Part shown: positions 5,574 through 5,757 of the stretch, piece by piece
Layout of the letters: each line of letters begins with the position of its first letter
Position numbering within the stretch: position 1 is the first letter of the stretch
Assembly: GCA_036555425.1 (NCBI GenBank)
Contig: DATBLL010000091.1
Coordinates: 1-5,757, forward strand
DNA length: 5,757 nucleotides
Direction of reading: 5' to 3'
From: SBBV01 sp036555425
GTDB taxonomy: Bacteria > Pseudomonadota > Alphaproteobacteria > Bin65
The notes under the pieces: generated by a model
Told to the model about the DNA's origin: nothing
Seen by the model: only the letters and a program-made list of their open reading frames with translations
Database searches by the model: none
Position numbers and translations under genes: made by a program

Positions 5574-5757
5574 ATGGTGGCCAATACAATTGGGGCGATC
5601 ATCGCCCTCGTGATGATCATCGCAATCTACTTGTTGCCGGTCATCATTGCGAGCACCCGCAGCCTCAACAACACAGCCGCGATCGCTGTGGTCAATATCT
5701 TCTTGGGCTGGACCTTCTTCGGCTGGATTGCGGCGCTCGTCTGGGCCCTGGCCGAGC
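5574..5757 (+). CDS. Superinfection-immunity-like small membrane protein (3' end cut off by window edge)
   Basis: The first 61 residues are visible and the gene continues past the right edge. They form two hydrophobic helices (about 5-26 and 36-60) joined by a short polar stretch STRSLNN. The pattern YLLPVIIASTR, then AIAVVNIFLGWTFFGWIAALVWAL, matches the superinfection immunity protein family (Imm_superinfect), named for phage T4 Imm, which blocks injection of DNA by a second phage. Chromosomal members are widespread in bacteria and their roles are mostly untested. The ATG at 5574 has AGGA (5563-5566) 7 nt upstream. It is 141 nt beyond the exporter gene and probably a separate unit. The DNA looks less GC-rich than the preceding genes. 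Family call is by motif recall on a partial sequence; a generic small membrane protein is the alternative. Confidence 0.75.
   Translation, partial: MVANTIGAIIALVMIIAIYLLPVIIASTRSLNNTAAIAVVNIFLGWTFFGWIAALVWALAE

Overview
The window is GC-rich with a strong G/C third-position bias and tight gene packing. Protein style fits an alphaproteobacterium with large catabolic gene sets (Hyphomicrobiales or Rhodospirillales would fit). That placement is by feel; there is no rRNA or marker gene here. I see no tRNA, rRNA, CRISPR array, transposase or integrase.

Layout. Positions 1-1596 (minus strand) carry the two membrane subunits of a branched-chain-amino-acid-type (HAAT family) ABC importer: livH (complete, TTG start) followed 8 nt later by livM, which runs off the left edge. 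Positions 1597-1766 are a divergent control region holding an AT-rich patch and a near-perfect 16-bp dyad centred on TTTCGAAA, the best operator candidate in the window. From 1767 the plus strand carries a short-chain dehydrogenase very like the (3R)-hydroxyacyl-CoA dehydrogenase domain of MFE-2 (1767-2666), a 96-nt long-stem inverted repeat (2676-2771), a fused HMG-CoA-synthase-like/Zn-ribbon-OB (DUF35) protein (2835-4271), a GNAT acetyltransferase (4283-4783) and a LysE/RhtB-family exporter (4794-5432). The last three are 10-11 nt apart and probably cotranscribed. A 141-nt gap with two mutually exclusive hairpins precedes the start of a superinfection-immunity-like small membrane protein (5574 to the right edge).

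How it may work together. Importer, hydroxyacyl-CoA dehydrogenase and thiolase-superfamily protein read as a module for uptake and CoA-linked breakdown of an organic acid: the importer brings in the substrate, the SDR oxidises a 3-hydroxyacyl-CoA to the 3-oxoacyl-CoA, and the HMGCS-like/DUF35 protein makes or breaks a C-C bond. The most interesting point is that this last protein lacks the expected catalytic Glu, Cys and His of HMG-CoA synthase: Thr, Gln and Pro stand at those places by my by-eye alignment. It therefore either uses different chemistry or is non-catalytic in that domain. The substrate cannot be read from the sequence. The GNAT and exporter genes are generic riders whose link to the module is unclear.
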